The notes below the pieces were generated by a model. The model was given only the letters and a program-made list of their open reading frames with translations. It did no database searches and was not told the DNA's origin. 64,000 bases of DNA from positions 124,001-188,000 of the forward strand of contig NZ_JAKYXC010000003.1 of NCBI RefSeq assembly GCF_022538185.1, read 5' to 3'. Position numbers and translations under genes: made by a program. Of the stretch, positions 7,652 through 17,290 are shown one piece after another; positions within the stretch are counted from its first letter, which is position 1; each line of letters opens with the position of its first letter. Source of the stretch: Microbacterium sp. CFH 31415 (GTDB lineage Bacteria; Actinomycetota; Actinomycetes; Actinomycetales; Microbacteriaceae).

Positions 7652-9784
7652 GTGGCGCAGAGCATCTTCATCACGTCAGCAGAAGGCCACTCCGGCAAAT
7701 CGACCGTCGCGTTGGGTGTTCTCGACGCGCTGAGTCACGCGACTCCTCGGGTCGGCGTCTTCCGGGCGATCGCCCGCTCCACCGCCGAGCCCGATTACGT
7801 CCTCGAGATGCTGCTCGACCATGACGGCGTCCAGCTGCCGTACGAGGACTGCATCGGAGTCACCTACGACGACGTGCGTCAGAATCCGGATGCCGCGCTC
7901 GCGACGATCGTCGAACGCTACAAGGCGGTCGAAGCGCAGTGCGACGCGGTCGTGATCCTCGGCAGCGACTACACCGACGTGGGCAGCCCGGCCGAGCTCG
8001 GCTACAACGCGCGCATCGCCGCGAACCTCGGCGCCCCCGTCCTCCTCGTGCTGGGCGGGCGGTCGGCGCAGACCCAGACGCGTCCCGAGCAGCTCGGCTC
8101 GTCGCTGCCGCGCACCGCAGCCGAGATGGGCAAGATCGCCGACCTCGCGCTCGCCGAACTCGCCCACGGCCGCGCGGAGCTCTTCGCCGTCGTGGCCAAC
8201 CGCGCCGAGCAGTCCGAGGCCGAGGCGACGATCGCGGCCATCCGGCGGTCGGTCGAGACCGCGCTCGGTCCGGGCAAGCGCGTGCCCGTGTGGGCGATCC
8301 CCGAGGACCGGTTCCTCGTCGCCCCCTCGATGCGCGGCATCATGCGCTCCGTCGGCGGCGAGCTGCTCGCCGGGGACCCGGAGCGCCTCACGCGCGAGGC
8401 GCTCGCCGTCGTGGTCGCGGGCATGTCGATGGTCAACGTCCTGCCGCGACTGCTCGAAGGCGCCGTCCTGGTAATCGCGGCCGACCGCGCCGAGGTGCTG
8501 CTCGCCGCGCTCCTCGCGAACGCGTCCGGCACCTTCCCCTCCATCTCGGGCATCGTGCTCAACGGCGGTTTCGACCTGCCCGAGCCGGTCATGCGCCTGC
8601 TCGACGGACTCGGATCCAACGTGCCGATCGTGACGACCGAGCTCGGCACCTACGAGACGGCCGCGCGCATCATGAGCACCCGGGGCCGGCTGGCCGCCGA
8701 CTCGCAACGACGCTACGACACCGCCCTCGCGCTCTTCGAGCAGAGCGTCGACACCGACGAGCTGCTCGAGGCGTTCGGCGTCGCGCGCGCGACCGTCGTC
8801 ACGCCGCTCATGTTCGAGTTCCAGCTCATCGAGCGCGCCCGCGCCCGGCGCAAGCGCATCGTGCTCCCCGAGGGCGACGACGACCGCGTGCTGCGCGCGG
8901 CGGCCACGGTGCTCAAGCGGGGCATCGCCGACCTCACGATCCTGGGCGAGCCCTTCGAGGTGCGCGCCCGTGCGGTCGAGCTCGGCATCGACATCCAGGC
9001 GGCGGAGGTGCTGTCGCCGCTCGATGCCGTGCACGTCCAAAAGTTCGCCGCGGAGTACGCCCGGCTGCGCGCCCACAAGGGGGTCACGGTCGCGCAGGCG
9101 GCCGACACCGTGACGGATGTCTCGTACTTCGGCACGATGATGGTGCACTTCGGACTGGCCGACGGCATGGTCTCGGGCGCAGCGCACACGACCGCGCACA
9201 CGATCCGGCCCGCCTTCGAGATCATCAAGACCGCACCGGGTGTCTCGGTGGTCTCGAGCGTGTTCCTGATGGCGCTCGCGGACCGCGTGCTGGTCTACGG
9301 CGACTGCGCCGTGATCCCCGATCCGACGTCGGGGCAGCTCGCCGACATCGCGATCTCATCGGCGGCCACTGCTGCGCAGTTCGGGATCGAGCCGCGCATC
9401 GCGATGCTGTCGTATTCGACGGGGGAGTCGGGCTCGGGCGCAGAGGTCGAGAAGGTGCGGGATGCCACGGCCATCGTCCGCTCGCGGGCTCCGGAGCTCC
9501 TCGTCGAGGGGCCGATCCAGTACGACGCAGCCGCAGACGCCGCCGTCGCGGCGGCCAAGATGCCGGGTTCCGATGTGGCGGGCCGCGCCACGGTGTTCAT
9601 CTTCCCCGACCTCAATACGGGCAACAACACCTACAAGGCGGTTCAGCGCTCCGCCGGAGCCGTGGCGATCGGGCCGGTGCTGCAGGGCCTGAACAAGCCC
9701 ATCAACGACCTGTCGCGCGGCGCGCTCGTCGACGACATCGTCAATACGATCGCGATCACCGCGATCCAGGCCCAGGGGGAGTGA
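7652..9784 (+). CDS. pta: Phosphate acetyltransferase (long form)
   Basis: A 710-residue Pta converting acetyl-CoA and phosphate to acetyl phosphate and CoA, cytoplasmic. The N-terminal P-loop-like domain (FITSAEGHSGKST) and central DRTGG domain precede the C-terminal catalytic PTA_PTB domain (from about residue 390, RIVLPEGDDDRVL; conserved MVSGAAHTTA and YSTGESGSG). The GTG start is fixed by a TAGGCT box 6 bases upstream. ackA follows after 2 bases, so the pair forms the classical reversible acetate pathway; acs at 39075 provides the high-affinity assimilation route. Confidence 0.97.
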   Translation: MAQSIFITSAEGHSGKSTVALGVLDALSHATPRVGVFRAIARSTAEPDYVLEMLLDHDGVQLPYEDCIGVTYDDVRQNPDAALATIVERYKAVEAQCDAVVILGSDYTDVGSPAELGYNARIAANLGAPVLLVLGGRSAQTQTRPEQLGSSLPRTAAEMGKIADLALAELAHGRAELFAVVANRAEQSEAEATIAAIRRSVETALGPGKRVPVWAIPEDRFLVAPSMRGIMRSVGGELLAGDPERLTREALAVVVAGMSMVNVLPRLLEGAVLVIAADRAEVLLAALLANASGTFPSISGIVLNGGFDLPEPVMRLLDGLGSNVPIVTTELGTYETAARIMSTRGRLAADSQRRYDTALALFEQSVDTDELLEAFGVARATVVTPLMFEFQLIERARARRKRIVLPEGDDDRVLRAAATVLKRGIADLTILGEPFEVRARAVELGIDIQAAEVLSPLDAVHVQKFAAEYARLRAHKGVTVAQAADTVTDVSYFGTMMVHFGLADGMVSGAAHTTAHTIRPAFEIIKTAPGVSVVSSVFLMALADRVLVYGDCAVIPDPTSGQLADIAISSAATAAQFGIEPRIAMLSYSTGESGSGAEVEKVRDATAIVRSRAPELLVEGPIQYDAAADAAVAAAKMPGSDVAGRATVFIFPDLNTGNNTYKAVQRSAGAVAIGPVLQGLNKPINDLSRGALVDDIVNTIAITAIQAQGE

Positions 9785-9786
9785 GC

Positions 9787-11013
9787 ATGTCTCCGGTGCT
9801 GGTCGTCAACTCCGGCTCGTCGTCGTTCAAGTACCAGCTCATCGACATCGACACCGAGACGACGCTCGCGTCTGGCCTCGTCGAGCGGATCGGCGAGCCG
9901 ACCGGTCGCGCCACCCACACCGTCGTCGCGCCGCCGGCCGACGGGCCGGCGCCGACGATGCTGAACGCCACGCACACGCGCGAGCTGCCGATCCCGGACC
10001 ACACCGCGGGCTTCCGCGTCATGCTCGACGCGTTCGCCTCCGATGGCCCCTCCCTCGACGAGCACGCGCCGATCGCGGTCGGTCACCGCGTCGTCCACGG
10101 GGGTGCGCGATTCTTCGAGCCGACCCTGATCACGCCGCTCGTCGAGATCAACATCGACGAGCTCTCCGTGCTCGCACCGCTCCACAATCCTGCGAACCTC
10201 GCCGGCATCACGGCGGCGAAGGCCGCGTTCCCCGATGTCCCGCACGTCGCGGTCTTCGACACCGCCTTCCATCAGACTCTCGAGCCGCACGTCTACACGT
10301 ATGCGATCGACGCCCTGCTCGCGGCATCCCACCGCATCCGGCGCTACGGGTTCCACGGCACCTCCCACAAGTTCGTGAGCGAGGCGGCCGCGGCGTTCCT
10401 CGGCCGCCCGCTCGCCGACCTCCGGCAGATCGTGTTCCACCTGGGCAACGGCGCGTCAGTCACGGCCGTCGACGGCGGACGCTCGGTCGAGACCTCGATG
10501 GGCTTCACGCCACTCGAGGGGCTCGTGATGGGCACCCGGTCGGGGGACATCGACCCGGCAGTGCTGTTCCACCTCGCCCGCCGCGACGGGCTGTCGATCG
10601 ACGACCTCGACGACCTGCTGAACAAGCGCAGCGGCATGCTCGGGCTCGCCGGGTCGTCCGACCTGCGCGACATCCGCGCCGCCGTCGAGCGCGGCGACCC
10701 GCAGGCGATCCTCGCGTACGAGGTGTACGTCCATCGGCTGCGCGCGTACGCGGGTGCGTATCTGGCCCAGCTCGGCGGCGTGGACGTCATCTCGTTCACC
10801 GCGGGGGTGGGTGAGAACGCCCCGCTCGTGCGGGCGGCGGCGCTCGAGACGCTCGGCTTCGCCGGGATCGAGGTCGACCACGAGCGCAATCAGGCGCCGG
10901 GCCGCGGCATCCGGATCATCTCGACGGATGCCTCGGCCGTGACCGTCCTCGTCGTGCCCACCGACGAGGAGCTCGAGATCGCCCGACAGACCGTGAGCGT
11001 GGCGCAGGGCTGA
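9787..11013 (+). CDS. ackA: Acetate kinase
   Basis: A 408-residue acetate kinase making ATP from acetyl phosphate. The N-terminus VLVVNSGSSSFKYQL is the family signature; second-signature residues HRVVHGG and FDTAFHQTL follow, then GTRSGDIDP and FTAGVGENAP. The ATG at 9787 is preferred; a GTG two codons upstream (9781) would overlap the pta stop. Length is standard for the family (about 400). It is co-transcribed with pta. Confidence 0.97.
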   Translation: MSPVLVVNSGSSSFKYQLIDIDTETTLASGLVERIGEPTGRATHTVVAPPADGPAPTMLNATHTRELPIPDHTAGFRVMLDAFASDGPSLDEHAPIAVGHRVVHGGARFFEPTLITPLVEINIDELSVLAPLHNPANLAGITAAKAAFPDVPHVAVFDTAFHQTLEPHVYTYAIDALLAASHRIRRYGFHGTSHKFVSEAAAAFLGRPLADLRQIVFHLGNGASVTAVDGGRSVETSMGFTPLEGLVMGTRSGDIDPAVLFHLARRDGLSIDDLDDLLNKRSGMLGLAGSSDLRDIRAAVERGDPQAILAYEVYVHRLRAYAGAYLAQLGGVDVISFTAGVGENAPLVRAAALETLGFAGIEVDHERNQAPGRGIRIISTDASAVTVLVVPTDEELEIARQTVSVAQG

Positions 11014-11024
11014 GCCGCCCTCGC

Positions 11025-11036
11025 TACCCTTGACTG
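11025..11036 (+). promoter_or_regulatory. Leaderless promoter of the phosphoglucomutase-like gene
   Basis: TACCCT at 11025-11030, 6 bases before the GTG at 11037. There is no Shine-Dalgarno sequence. Confidence 0.45.
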
Positions 11037-11807
11037 GTGTCCACCGAAGCCCTGCCCGACCTGTCCGCCTACGACGCCGTGCTCTTCGATCTGGACGGCG
11101 TGCTGACCCCGACCGCCGAAGTCCACATGCACGCATGGCAGACCATGTTCGAGGCGCTGTTCGCCGCCTGGGACATCACGCCCGCGTACACCGAACGCGA
11201 CTACTTCGATCACCTCGACGGCAAGAAGCGCTACGACGGCGTCGCGAGCCTGCTGCGCTCGCGCGACGTCGAGGTGCCCTGGGGCGACCCGTCCGATCCC
11301 GTGACGGCCGACACCGTGTGCGGCATCGGGAATCGCAAGAACGTCGTGTTCGAGACGGTCCTGCGCGATGAGGGCATCGCCCCCTACCCGGGCTCCCTCT
11401 CCCTGCTCGACGCGCTCGCCGCGGCCGGCACCCCGGTCGCCGTCGTGTCGAGCTCGAAGAACGCCGAGGAGGTGCTCGCCGTCGCCGGCATCCGCGACCG
11501 GTTCGCCGTCGTGATGGACGGCGTCATCGCCGAGCGCGACCACCTCGCCTCCAAGCCCGCTCCCGATGTCTTCGTCGAAGCCGCGCGCATGCTGGACGTC
11601 GACCCTGCGCGCAGCGCCGCCGTCGAGGACGCCCTCAGCGGCGTGGCCTCGGCTGCGGCGGGAGGGTTCTCGCTCGTCGTGGGCGTGGACCGTGGTGCAG
11701 GAGAGCAAGCCCTGACGGATGCCGGAGCCCACGTCGTCGTCGACGACCTGGCCGAGCTCGTGCCCGCCATCGCCACCCCGACCCGCCCCGAGGAGACCAC
11801 GCCATGA
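11037..11807 (+). CDS. pgmB: HAD-superfamily beta-phosphoglucomutase-like protein
   Basis: A 256-residue HAD enzyme of the beta-phosphoglucomutase type. Motif I is LFDLDGVLT (nucleophile Asp and general-acid Asp), motif II is VVSSSKN, motif III is a Lys in ASKPAPD and motif IV is VEDALSG. Its stop overlaps the GH65 start (ATGA). In such pairs the phosphorylase releases beta-glucose 1-phosphate and this mutase converts it to glucose 6-phosphate. Function is inferred from motifs plus the neighbour; a sugar phosphatase is the alternative. Confidence 0.85.
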   Translation: MSTEALPDLSAYDAVLFDLDGVLTPTAEVHMHAWQTMFEALFAAWDITPAYTERDYFDHLDGKKRYDGVASLLRSRDVEVPWGDPSDPVTADTVCGIGNRKNVVFETVLRDEGIAPYPGSLSLLDALAAAGTPVAVVSSSKNAEEVLAVAGIRDRFAVVMDGVIAERDHLASKPAPDVFVEAARMLDVDPARSAAVEDALSGVASAAAGGFSLVVGVDRGAGEQALTDAGAHVVVDDLAELVPAIATPTRPEETTP

Positions 11808-14320
11808 TGGATCGCGACCGGTTCCCCGTCGACCCCTGGCGTCTGGTCGAGACGGAGTGCGACTTCGAGGACAGCGGTGTCACCGAGACCCTGTTCGCAG
11901 TCGGCAACGGCTACCTCGGCATGCGCGGCAACCACCCCGAGGGGCGTCAGTCGCACGAGGACGGCACGTTCATCAACGGCTTCCACGAGACGTTCCCCAT
12001 CCGCCACGCCGAGCAGGCGTACGGATTCGCCGAGGTCGGCCAGACGATCGTCAACGCCCCCGACGCGAAGGTGATGCGGGTCTACGTCGACGACGAGCCG
12101 CTGTCGCTCGACGTCGCCGACGTGCGCGAGTATGAGCGCGTGCTCGACATGCGGGACGGCGTGCTGCGCCGTCACGTGCTCTGGACGACGCCGTCCGGAA
12201 AGGACGTGCGCATCGAGTACTCCCGGCTGGTGTCGTTCGAGGAGAAGCACCTGTCGGTCATGACGGTGGACGTGACGGTCCTGAATGCCGACGCGCCGGT
12301 CACCGTCAGCTGCCAGCTGATCAATCGTCAGGACGGCGAGGACGTCTACGGGGGCACCCCGACCGCGCCCAAGAAGGCGGGCTTCGACCCGCGAAAGGCG
12401 GAGCGCATCCAGGAGCGCGTGCTGCAGCCGCAGGAGTACTGGCAGGACGGCCTGCGGTCGGCGCTGTCCTACCGCGTGACCGAATCCGGCATGACGCTCG
12501 CCGTCGTCGCAGACCACATCGTCGAGACCGACAACCCGTACTCGGCACGCACGCTCATCGAGCCCGACATCGCGAAGAACGTGTTCCGCGTGCAGGCGAA
12601 GGCCGGCGTCCCGATCCGCGTGACCAAGCTCGTGAGCTACCACACGTCGCGCGGCGTCCCGGCGCGCGAACTCGTCGACCGCTGCCGTCGCACTCTCGAC
12701 CGCGCGCTCACGCTCGGCGTGGACACGGTGGCGACCCGGCAGCGCGAGTGGCTCGACGGGTTCTGGGAGCGCTCCGACGTGAAGATCGGCGGGCACGACG
12801 ACCTCCAGCAGGCGACGCGCTGGTGCCTGTTCCAGCTGGCTCAGGCGTCCGCCCGGGCGGACGGCCAGGGCGTGCCCGCGAAGGGCATGACCGGGTCGGG
12901 GTACAGCGGCCACTACTTCTGGGACACCGAGATCTACGTGCTGCCGTTCCTGGCGTACACGACGCCGCTGTGGGCGCGCAACGCGCTGCGGATGCGGTAT
13001 CTGATGCTGCCGGCCGCCCGCAAGCGGGCGTTCCAGCTCAACGAGCACGGCGCGCTGTTCCCCTGGCGCACCATCAACGGCGAAGAGGCGTCCGCGTACT
13101 ACGCCGCGGGCACGGCGCAGTACCACATCAACGCCGACGTCTCGTATGCGCTGGCCAAGTACATCCGCGCCACCGGCGACACCGAGTTCCTCTACCGTGA
13201 GGGCGTCGACATCGCCGTCGAGACGGCGCGACTGTGGGCGACGCTCGGGTTCTGGCGCACCGTCGAAGGTGCGGGCGAGGAGACCTTCCACATCCACGGT
13301 GTGACGGGTCCCGACGAGTACACGACGGTCGTCAACGACAACCTGTTCACGAACGTCATGGCCCGCTTCAACCTGCGCTTCGCCGCGCGCACCGTGCGTG
13401 AGATGGCCGAGGTCGACGGCGAGGTGTACCGGCGGATGGCCGACCGACTGGGCCTCGACCCCGCCGAGCCCGAGGGGTGGGAGCGTGCCGCCGAGGCGAT
13501 GCACATCCCGTTCAGCCCGGATCTCGGTATCCACCCCCAGGACCATGTCTTCCTGGAGCGCGAGATCTGGGACCTCGAGAACACGCCGCCCGACAAGCGG
13601 CCGCTGCTGCTGCACTTCCACCCGCTGGTCATCTACCGGTACCAGGTGCTCAAGCAGGCCGACGTCGTGCTGGCGCTGTTCCTGCAGGGCAACCACTTCT
13701 CCGACGAGGACAAGCTCGCCGACTTCGAGTACTACGACCCGCTGACGACGGGCGACTCGACCCTGTCGGCGGTGGTGCAGGCGATCCTGGCCGCAGAGGT
13801 CGGCTACCAGGACCTCGCGCTCGAGTACTTCCGGCAGTCGATCTTCGTCGACCTCGCCGACCTGCATCACAACGCGGCGGACGGCGTGCACGTGGCGTCG
13901 GCCGGCGGCGTGTGGACGGCGCTGGTGTCGGGCTTCGGCGGCATGCGCGACCACTTCGGCGAGCTCTCGTTCGATCCCCGCCTGCCCGCCGACTGGCCCG
14001 AGCTGTCGTTCGTGCTGCACTGGCACGGCACCCGGCTGCAGATCACCGTCACGCGCGACGAGCTGCGCGTCGCGGCATCCGAGGGCGATCCCGTCGGATT
14101 CAGCGTGCGGGGGACGGGATACGTCGTCGGAGCCGGCGAAGAAGTTTCCGTGCGGCTCGAGGGGCAGGGCCCGGTGATCCCCGGCAGACCCACCCTGGGC
14201 GAGCTGACCGAGGTGCAGCGCGAGGACGGCTCGTACCTGTCGGCGTCGGTGCCGACGGTGACGGCGTCGATCCCGATCGTCATCGGCGCGGCCGACATCG
14301 AGGAGGGCGCCGACGCGTGA
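11804..14320 (+). CDS. Glycoside hydrolase family 65 disaccharide phosphorylase
   Basis: An 838-residue GH65 enzyme with an N-terminal beta-sandwich (about 1-270), an (alpha/alpha)6 barrel (about 320-690) and C-terminal sheets. The catalytic acid is the Glu in VTGPDEYTTV (near residue 507). GSGYSGHYFWDTEIY is the conserved substrate/phosphate-site block. GH65 members cleave trehalose, maltose, kojibiose or nigerose with phosphate, giving beta-glucose 1-phosphate. The overlapping mutase gene supports phosphorolysis. Which disaccharide is used cannot be read from sequence alone. A second in-frame ATG at 11807 is possible. Confidence 0.9.
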   Translation: MMDRDRFPVDPWRLVETECDFEDSGVTETLFAVGNGYLGMRGNHPEGRQSHEDGTFINGFHETFPIRHAEQAYGFAEVGQTIVNAPDAKVMRVYVDDEPLSLDVADVREYERVLDMRDGVLRRHVLWTTPSGKDVRIEYSRLVSFEEKHLSVMTVDVTVLNADAPVTVSCQLINRQDGEDVYGGTPTAPKKAGFDPRKAERIQERVLQPQEYWQDGLRSALSYRVTESGMTLAVVADHIVETDNPYSARTLIEPDIAKNVFRVQAKAGVPIRVTKLVSYHTSRGVPARELVDRCRRTLDRALTLGVDTVATRQREWLDGFWERSDVKIGGHDDLQQATRWCLFQLAQASARADGQGVPAKGMTGSGYSGHYFWDTEIYVLPFLAYTTPLWARNALRMRYLMLPAARKRAFQLNEHGALFPWRTINGEEASAYYAAGTAQYHINADVSYALAKYIRATGDTEFLYREGVDIAVETARLWATLGFWRTVEGAGEETFHIHGVTGPDEYTTVVNDNLFTNVMARFNLRFAARTVREMAEVDGEVYRRMADRLGLDPAEPEGWERAAEAMHIPFSPDLGIHPQDHVFLEREIWDLENTPPDKRPLLLHFHPLVIYRYQVLKQADVVLALFLQGNHFSDEDKLADFEYYDPLTTGDSTLSAVVQAILAAEVGYQDLALEYFRQSIFVDLADLHHNAADGVHVASAGGVWTALVSGFGGMRDHFGELSFDPRLPADWPELSFVLHWHGTRLQITVTRDELRVAASEGDPVGFSVRGTGYVVGAGEEVSVRLEGQGPVIPGRPTLGELTEVQREDGSYLSASVPTVTASIPIVIGAADIEEGADA

Positions 14321-14351
14321 GGACGCCTGCTTCGATGTCGTCGCCACGCCG

Positions 14352-14363
14352 TAGGCTGTCCTG
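14352..14363 (+). promoter_or_regulatory. Leaderless promoter of dnaX
   Basis: TAGGCT at 14352-14357, 6 bases before the GTG at 14364. It separates dnaX-recR transcription from the GH65 gene ending at 14320. Confidence 0.55.
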
Positions 14364-16556
14364 GTGACCACCGCCCTCTATCGCCGCTACCGACCCGAGT
14401 CGTTCGGCGAGATGATCGGCCAGTCGCAGGTCACCGAGCCGCTCATGACTGCGCTGCGCGGTGACCGCGTCGGGCACGCCTATCTCTTCTCGGGGCCGCG
14501 CGGCTGCGGCAAGACCACGTCTGCGCGCATCCTCGCCCGATGCCTCAACTGCGCACAGGGGCCCACCGACACCCCGTGCGGAACCTGCGACAGCTGCGTC
14601 GAGCTGGGTCGCGGCGGCGGCGGGTCCCTCGACGTCGTGGAGATCGACGCGGCGAGCCACAACGGCGTCGACGACGCCCGTGACCTCCGCGAGCGGGCCG
14701 TCTTCGCTCCGGCGCGCGACCGCTTCAAGATCTTCATCCTCGACGAGGCGCACATGGTGACGCCGCAGGGCTTCAACGCTCTGCTCAAGCTCGTCGAAGA
14801 GCCGCCCGACCACGTCAAGTTCATCTTCGCCACGACCGAGCCCGAGAAGGTCATCGGCACGATCCGCTCGCGCACGCACCACTACCCGTTCCGGCTCGTG
14901 CCGCCGGGGGCCATGCTGTCGTACGTCGAAGAGCTGTGCGGGCAGGAAGGCGTCAAGGTCGAGCAGGGCGTGCTGCCGCTCGTCGTCCGCGCCGGTGGCG
15001 GCTCGCCGCGAGACACGCTGTCGCTGCTCGATCAGCTGATCGCCGGCTCCGAAGAGGGCAAGGTCCGCTACGAGCGTGCCGTGGCCCTCCTCGGCTACAC
15101 GCATGCCGAGCTGCTCGACGAGGTGGTCGATGCGTTCGCCGCAGGCGACGCGCAGGCCGCGTTCTCGGCCGTCGACAGGGTCGTGCAGACGGGGCAGGAT
15201 CCGCGCCGCTTCGTCGACGATCTGCTAGAGCGGCTGCGCGACCTCATCGTCGTCGACGCGACCGGCGATGGCGCGGCCGCGGTGCTGCGCGGAATCTCCA
15301 CCGAAGACCTCGAGCGCATGAAGGGCCAGGCCGCCGCGTTCGGCACTGTGCGTCTCTCGCGCACGGCCGACCTCGTCATCGCCACGCTCGACGACATGAC
15401 CGGCGCCACCTCGCCGCGGCTGCAGCTCGAACTCATGGTCGCACGAGTGCTGGCCAGGGGAGCTGATGCCGCGGCCCCGCCTGCTGCGGGCGCTGCGCCT
15501 GCGGCTGCGCCTGCGGCCGCTGCCGCCCCTGCGGCTGCTGCGCCGGTTGCTGCCGCGCCCGTGGTCGAGCCTGCGCGCCCTCCGGCTGAACCCGCCTCCG
15601 CTGGGCCGACGGTGGCCACGACCGCCCGCGGCACCGCCGCGGTGATCGAGCCTGCAGCCGCGCCCACGGCGCCCGCACCCGGGCCGGCTGCGCCACCTGC
15701 ACCTGCCGCGGTCCCGGCGGCGCCGGCGGGCGCGTCCTCTCCCGAGCCGGTCGCCGCGCCGGCGCCGACCCCGGTGCCCGACGGCCCGGTCACGCTCGAG
15801 CGCATGCGCACCGCGTGGGCCGAGATCCTGAGTCGCCTCGAAGGCATCAGCCGCACGTCATGGCTGCTCGCCTCGAACGCCGAGGTCGCCGGTCTCGACG
15901 ACGATGTGCTCACCCTCGCCTTCGCCAGCCAGTCCGACGTCGCCAAGTTCAAGCAGCGGGCGGCGGGCGGTGGGCCGAGCGAAGACCTGCGCCAGGCGAT
16001 CCTGGCGGTGCTCGGCATCCGGGTGAAGTATCTGGCCAAGCACGACGGCGGCGGTTCGGCGCCGCGCGGGCAGGGGGCGGCTCCCGCCGCTCCGCCCGCC
16101 TCCTCGCGGCCCGCTCCGGTACGTGCCGCGGCCCCGGCGGCCGCCGCTCCGGTCACCGAGTGGGCTGTGGCCCCGATCCCGAGCGACGCCGACGCGCCGC
16201 CGCCCGACCCGGGTCCGCCGGCGGCGTTATCCGCAGGGCAGTTCGCGGTCGACGACGAGCCCGAAGACGCCGCCGCACGGTCGCGCATCGCGACGCTGGC
16301 TCCGGTCCGCGAGGGCGAGGTGCTCCGCGCCGCCGACGTCGAGCCGTCGATCGAGCCCGACGACGAAGAGGAAGACGTGCCGACGGATGCCGCGGCCGAC
16401 GTCCCGGTTCCGCCGGTCGTCGCGCCGCCGCTGCCCCCGGTGGTGACGACGCGCAACGACGGCGTCCAGCGCTACGGCGAAGCGGTGGTGCGCCAGATGC
16501 TCGGCGCGACGTTCGTGCGCGAAGAGCCCTACGAGCCGCCGACGAGGTTCAGCTAG
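14364..16556 (+). CDS. dnaX: DNA polymerase III subunit gamma/tau (clamp loader)
   Basis: A 730-residue clamp-loader ATPase. Walker A is GPRGCGKTT (about residues 43-51); zinc-site cysteines lie in CLNCAQ...CGTCDSC; Walker B/DEAH-type is FILDEAHMV; sensor SRTHHYPFR. After about residue 370 comes an Ala/Pro-rich linker (about 95 residues), a conserved tau-like domain (about 475-560) and a second disordered acidic tail. I see no A-run or hairpin typical of a programmed frameshift, so probably only the full-length form is made. recR follows by 3 bases. Confidence 0.96.
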   Translation: MTTALYRRYRPESFGEMIGQSQVTEPLMTALRGDRVGHAYLFSGPRGCGKTTSARILARCLNCAQGPTDTPCGTCDSCVELGRGGGGSLDVVEIDAASHNGVDDARDLRERAVFAPARDRFKIFILDEAHMVTPQGFNALLKLVEEPPDHVKFIFATTEPEKVIGTIRSRTHHYPFRLVPPGAMLSYVEELCGQEGVKVEQGVLPLVVRAGGGSPRDTLSLLDQLIAGSEEGKVRYERAVALLGYTHAELLDEVVDAFAAGDAQAAFSAVDRVVQTGQDPRRFVDDLLERLRDLIVVDATGDGAAAVLRGISTEDLERMKGQAAAFGTVRLSRTADLVIATLDDMTGATSPRLQLELMVARVLARGADAAAPPAAGAAPAAAPAAAAAPAAAAPVAAAPVVEPARPPAEPASAGPTVATTARGTAAVIEPAAAPTAPAPGPAAPPAPAAVPAAPAGASSPEPVAAPAPTPVPDGPVTLERMRTAWAEILSRLEGISRTSWLLASNAEVAGLDDDVLTLAFASQSDVAKFKQRAAGGGPSEDLRQAILAVLGIRVKYLAKHDGGGSAPRGQGAAPAAPPASSRPAPVRAAAPAAAAPVTEWAVAPIPSDADAPPPDPGPPAALSAGQFAVDDEPEDAAARSRIATLAPVREGEVLRAADVEPSIEPDDEEEDVPTDAAADVPVPPVVAPPLPPVVTTRNDGVQRYGEAVVRQMLGATFVREEPYEPPTRFS

Positions 16557-16559
16557 CCC

Positions 16560-17153
16560 ATGTACGACGGGATCGTCCAAGACCTCATCGATGAATTCGG
16601 CCGTCTGCCGGGCATCGGCCCCAAGTCGGCGCAGCGCATCGCGTTCCACATCCTGCAGACGCCGAACTTCGATGTGTCGCACCTCGCGCAGCTGCTCGCC
16701 GAGGTGCGCGACAAGGTGCGCTTCTGCGAGGTGTGCGGCAACGTCTCCGAGCAGGAACGCTGCTCGATCTGCCGCGACCCGCGACGCAACCTCAGCCTCA
16801 TCTGCGTCGTCGAAGACGCGAAGGACGTGGCGGCCATCGAGCGCACCCGCGAGTTCCGCGGTCTCTACCACGTGCTCGGCGGCGCGATCAGCCCGATCGC
16901 CGGCATCGGCCCCGATGACCTGCGCATCACCCAGCTGATGCAGCGCCTCGCCGACGGCACCGTGCAGGAGGTCATCCTGGCGACGAACCCCAACCTCGAG
17001 GGCGAGGCCACGGCCACCTACCTCAGTCGCCTGCTGAACACCCTCGAGATCAGCGTCACGCGCCTGGCGTCGGGTCTCCCCGTCGGCGGCGACCTCGAGT
17101 ATGCCGACGAGGTCACGCTCGGCCGCGCCTTCGAGGGCCGGCGCTCGGTCTGA
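16560..17153 (+). CDS. recR: Recombination mediator RecR
   Basis: A 197-residue RecR of the RecFOR gap-repair pathway. It has an N-terminal helix-hairpin-helix ([15 protein letters not shown]), a Cys4 zinc finger (CEVCGN, CSICRD), a TOPRIM domain ([21 protein letters not shown]) and a C-terminal Walker-B-like segment ([15 protein letters not shown]). It lies 3 bases after dnaX, the standard arrangement. Confidence 0.97.
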   Translation: MYDGIVQDLIDEFGRLPGIGPKSAQRIAFHILQTPNFDVSHLAQLLAEVRDKVRFCEVCGNVSEQERCSICRDPRRNLSLICVVEDAKDVAAIERTREFRGLYHVLGGAISPIAGIGPDDLRITQLMQRLADGTVQEVILATNPNLEGEATATYLSRLLNTLEISVTRLASGLPVGGDLEYADEVTLGRAFEGRRSV

Positions 17154-17290
17154 GCCGGGGGCACCTTCAGCAGCCCAGCGGTCGGGTGCGCCGGGCGAGG
17201 ATCGGTGTCCGAAGTCCGCGGTACGTTGGCAGTCGCGTGCGTCGCGGTGCGACCGGGCGCCCTGCACTCTGGAGCGATGAAAGAGGCGAC

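Noticed and set aside
7939..9786. N-terminal extension of acetate kinase
   Set aside because: It lies inside pta, and the AckA signature begins right after 9787.
11384..14371. 995-codon reverse open frame opposite the GH65 gene
   Set aside because: It spans two well-recognised forward genes and has no family-like sequence.
14364..16556. Programmed frameshift in dnaX
   Set aside because: No slippery A-run with a downstream hairpin is seen in the linker region.
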